NCBI GenBank assembly: GCA_023392575.1
Contig: JAEVYV010000250.1
Span: 1 to 14,860, forward strand
Direction: 5' to 3'
From: Bacteroidota bacterium
GTDB taxonomy: Bacteria; Bacteroidota; Bacteroidia; Chitinophagales; Chitinophagaceae
DNA length: 14,860 nucleotides
The position numbers and the translations under genes are program-made. The notes beneath the pieces are model-generated. The model had not been told where the DNA came from, searched no databases, and was given only the letters and a program-made list of their open reading frames with translations. This document shows positions 13,732 to 14,860 of this stretch, piece after piece. The number at the start of each line of letters is the position of its first letter. Positions within the stretch are counted from its first letter, which is position 1.

Positions 13732-14715
13732 CTATAAGTTCTCCGCCTTCTTTTTCTTTTTAAAAAACCCCCTCAGCAAAAAATTATGCTGCAGGGCCTC
13801 CATATTCTCATCCAGTTTTTGGGTGCTGGTTTCCAGGTTTTTGATCACGGCTTTTAAGCTTTCGGCGGATTGGGCATCATGCAGCAGTACGCCTGCAGGA
13901 GAAGAAGCGTTGCTTAATCCCGCATTTACCGTTTTTGTGGTGGTATTCAAGGTATTGATCACTTCATGCGCCGTTTTGGTCAACCCCTCAATTTGCGATA
14001 CGCTGGAGCGGAGCTTGCTGAAAACAACGGTATCGGTAATGAGGTCGTTGCTTAACGATCCTTTTTGCTGCAGCTTGGCCGTGTAGTCCGAAAGATTGTT
14101 GGTCAGCTCTTCAGTCTGGCTCATGGTTCTTTTCAGGGTCGTCAAAGTAACTTCCAGTGAGGTGGCAATGGACTCATCGTTCAAAAGCCGGCCTATGGTT
14201 CCCTGGCCGTTGGCCAGCCTTTCGCTGACGGTTTTAAAATCGTTGGTAATGTCCAGCAGGTTTTTGTTGTTTGCCTGCAGGGTGCTCATCATCTCTTCCA
14301 TATTCATGGCGCTGTCTGCCGTGATCAGGTCGCCATCGGCAATCACAGGTGCCTGGGGTGTTCCGCCGGTCAGAACAATGATCCGGTTACCGATCAGTCC
14401 ATCGGTGCCCACTTTTGCCTTTACGTCCTTGCGGATGTACTGTTGCGAGCTTTCCTCGATGCCCATGGTCACTTCCACCTGGCCCTCGGGGGTAAATTTT
14501 ACCTTCCGGATGGTGCCGATCTTTACGCCGGCATACCATACGTTGTTTCCTTCCTGCAACCCATTAATGTCTTTAAATACGGCCTTTGCTTCCACCATAT
14601 TGCTGAAGGTTTTGCGCTGTCCGCCCAGGGTCAACACGCCAATGATGAAGATCACCAGGGCTATGAATATGAAAACGCCGACAGCAAAAGCTCTTGTATT
14701 TTTTGTAGATCTCAT
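13732..14715 (-). CDS. mlaD: MlaD family (MCE domain) phospholipid-transport protein
   Basis: A 327-residue MCE-domain protein. One membrane segment (about residues 9-31) is followed by the MCE domain (about 40-120) with FKDINGLQEGNNVWYAGVKI, GTIRKVKFTPEGQVEV and VGTDGLIGNRIIVLTGG. The long C-terminal part is polar and helical, with repeated Leu/Thr/Asn heptad-like stretches consistent with coiled coil. It ends in a basic FKKKKKAENL tail. MlaD is the periplasmic substrate-binding subunit of the Mla ABC system, which moves phospholipids between inner and outer membranes. It follows an MlaF-like ATPase gene by three bases, so the two are co-transcribed; the permease would be expected further right, outside the window. 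E. coli MlaD is much shorter; the long C-terminal extension is usual in Bacteroidota. Confidence 0.92.
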   Translation of the reverse strand: MRSTKNTRAFAVGVFIFIALVIFIIGVLTLGGQRKTFSNMVEAKAVFKDINGLQEGNNVWYAGVKIGTIRKVKFTPEGQVEVTMGIEESSQQYIRKDVKAKVGTDGLIGNRIIVLTGGTPQAPVIADGDLITADSAMNMEEMMSTLQANNKNLLDITNDFKTVSERLANGQGTIGRLLNDESIATSLEVTLTTLKRTMSQTEELTNNLSDYTAKLQQKGSLSNDLITDTVVFSKLRSSVSQIEGLTKTAHEVINTLNTTTKTVNAGLSNASSPAGVLLHDAQSAESLKAVIKNLETSTQKLDENMEALQHNFLLRGFFKKKKKAENL

Positions 14716-14718
14716 TCT

Positions 14719-14860
14719 TTATTGTATAAAATTATAGTCATAAAAGCTTTGGATACGTTCATCTTTTGTTTCAAAGATCGTGTCAAAGTCTCCCACCCGT
14801 ACAAATTTCCCTTCCAGCAACATGGCCACCCGGTCTCCGGTTTCGCGGGCACAGGTCAGG
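14719..14860 (-). CDS. mlaF: ABC transporter ATP-binding protein, MlaF-like, C-terminal fragment cut by window edge
   Basis: Only the last 46 codons are in the window, read from the right edge to TAA at 14719. The fragment contains CARETGDRVAMLLEGKFVRV, then GDFDTIFETKDERIQSFYDY, and ends NFIQ. DRVAMLLEGKFVRVGDFDTIF is the familiar post-H-loop end of ABC ATPases (DR-x-A-x-L-x-x-G-K), in which the next residues describe the gene's C-terminal helix. The Walker A and B and signature motifs lie off the edge. Its stop is three bases from the start of the MCE gene, and this arrangement is the basis for the MlaF name. It would be the ATPase that powers lipid transport. Confidence 0.85.
   Translation of the reverse strand, partial: LTCARETGDRVAMLLEGKFVRVGDFDTIFETKDERIQSFYDYNFIQ

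Noticed and set aside
14096..14737. 213-codon plus-strand frame
   Set aside because: It is the complement of the MCE gene, whose domain and operon context are clear.

Overview
The window looks like chromosomal DNA of a Bacteroidota bacterium, probably a soil or aquatic member of the Chitinophagia. This is an inference. It rests on a large outer-membrane beta-barrel receptor with a carboxypeptidase-regulatory N-domain and plug, many short SPase II lipoproteins, an exported DmpA-type peptidase, a Mla/MCE operon end, little Shine-Dalgarno signal, and a few TAnnTTTG-like promoter elements. No rRNA, tRNA, CRISPR array, insertion sequence or phage gene was seen. Most genes are housekeeping or cell-envelope functions.

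Layout. Positions 1-1872 hold two tandem paralogous metallophosphoesterases (the first cut by the left edge), whose DNA identity is strikingly patchy. A secreted P1-family (DmpA/S58) peptidase follows (1912-3042). Two minus-strand lipoprotein genes then run tail-to-tail against it: a small one of unknown function (3057-3440) and a PQQ-type sugar dehydrogenase (3514-4683). The sugar dehydrogenase is divergent from a TonB-receptor-like outer-membrane protein (4888-7308).

The middle is the most irregular part. A Tat-exported hemerythrin-domain gene (7608-8326) is broken by several apparent one-base deletions and a stop codon. It is followed by a possible 49-codon ORF whose stop overlaps a TTG start of a chromate transporter, chrA (8505-9650). 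Next come a Tat-exported Dabb-domain protein (9800-10204), a small Lys/Glu/Asn-rich minus-strand ORF (10230-10436), and a gene-poor stretch with two hairpins.

The right part carries three plus-strand lipoprotein genes: a four-cysteine protein (10821-11132), a DUF4197 protein (11271-11963) and a glycine-zipper protein (12140-12643). A strong terminator follows, then a secreted two-repeat ABM-like protein (12904-13623). A second terminator-like hairpin separates this from the minus-strand end of a phospholipid-transport operon: the C-terminus of an MlaF-like ATPase followed by the MlaD-like MCE protein (13732-14715).

I did not find a convincing undescribed multi-gene system. The points most worth a second look are the mosaic phosphoesterase pair, the decayed (or mis-sequenced) hemerythrin gene beside chrA, and the small unassigned ORFs.
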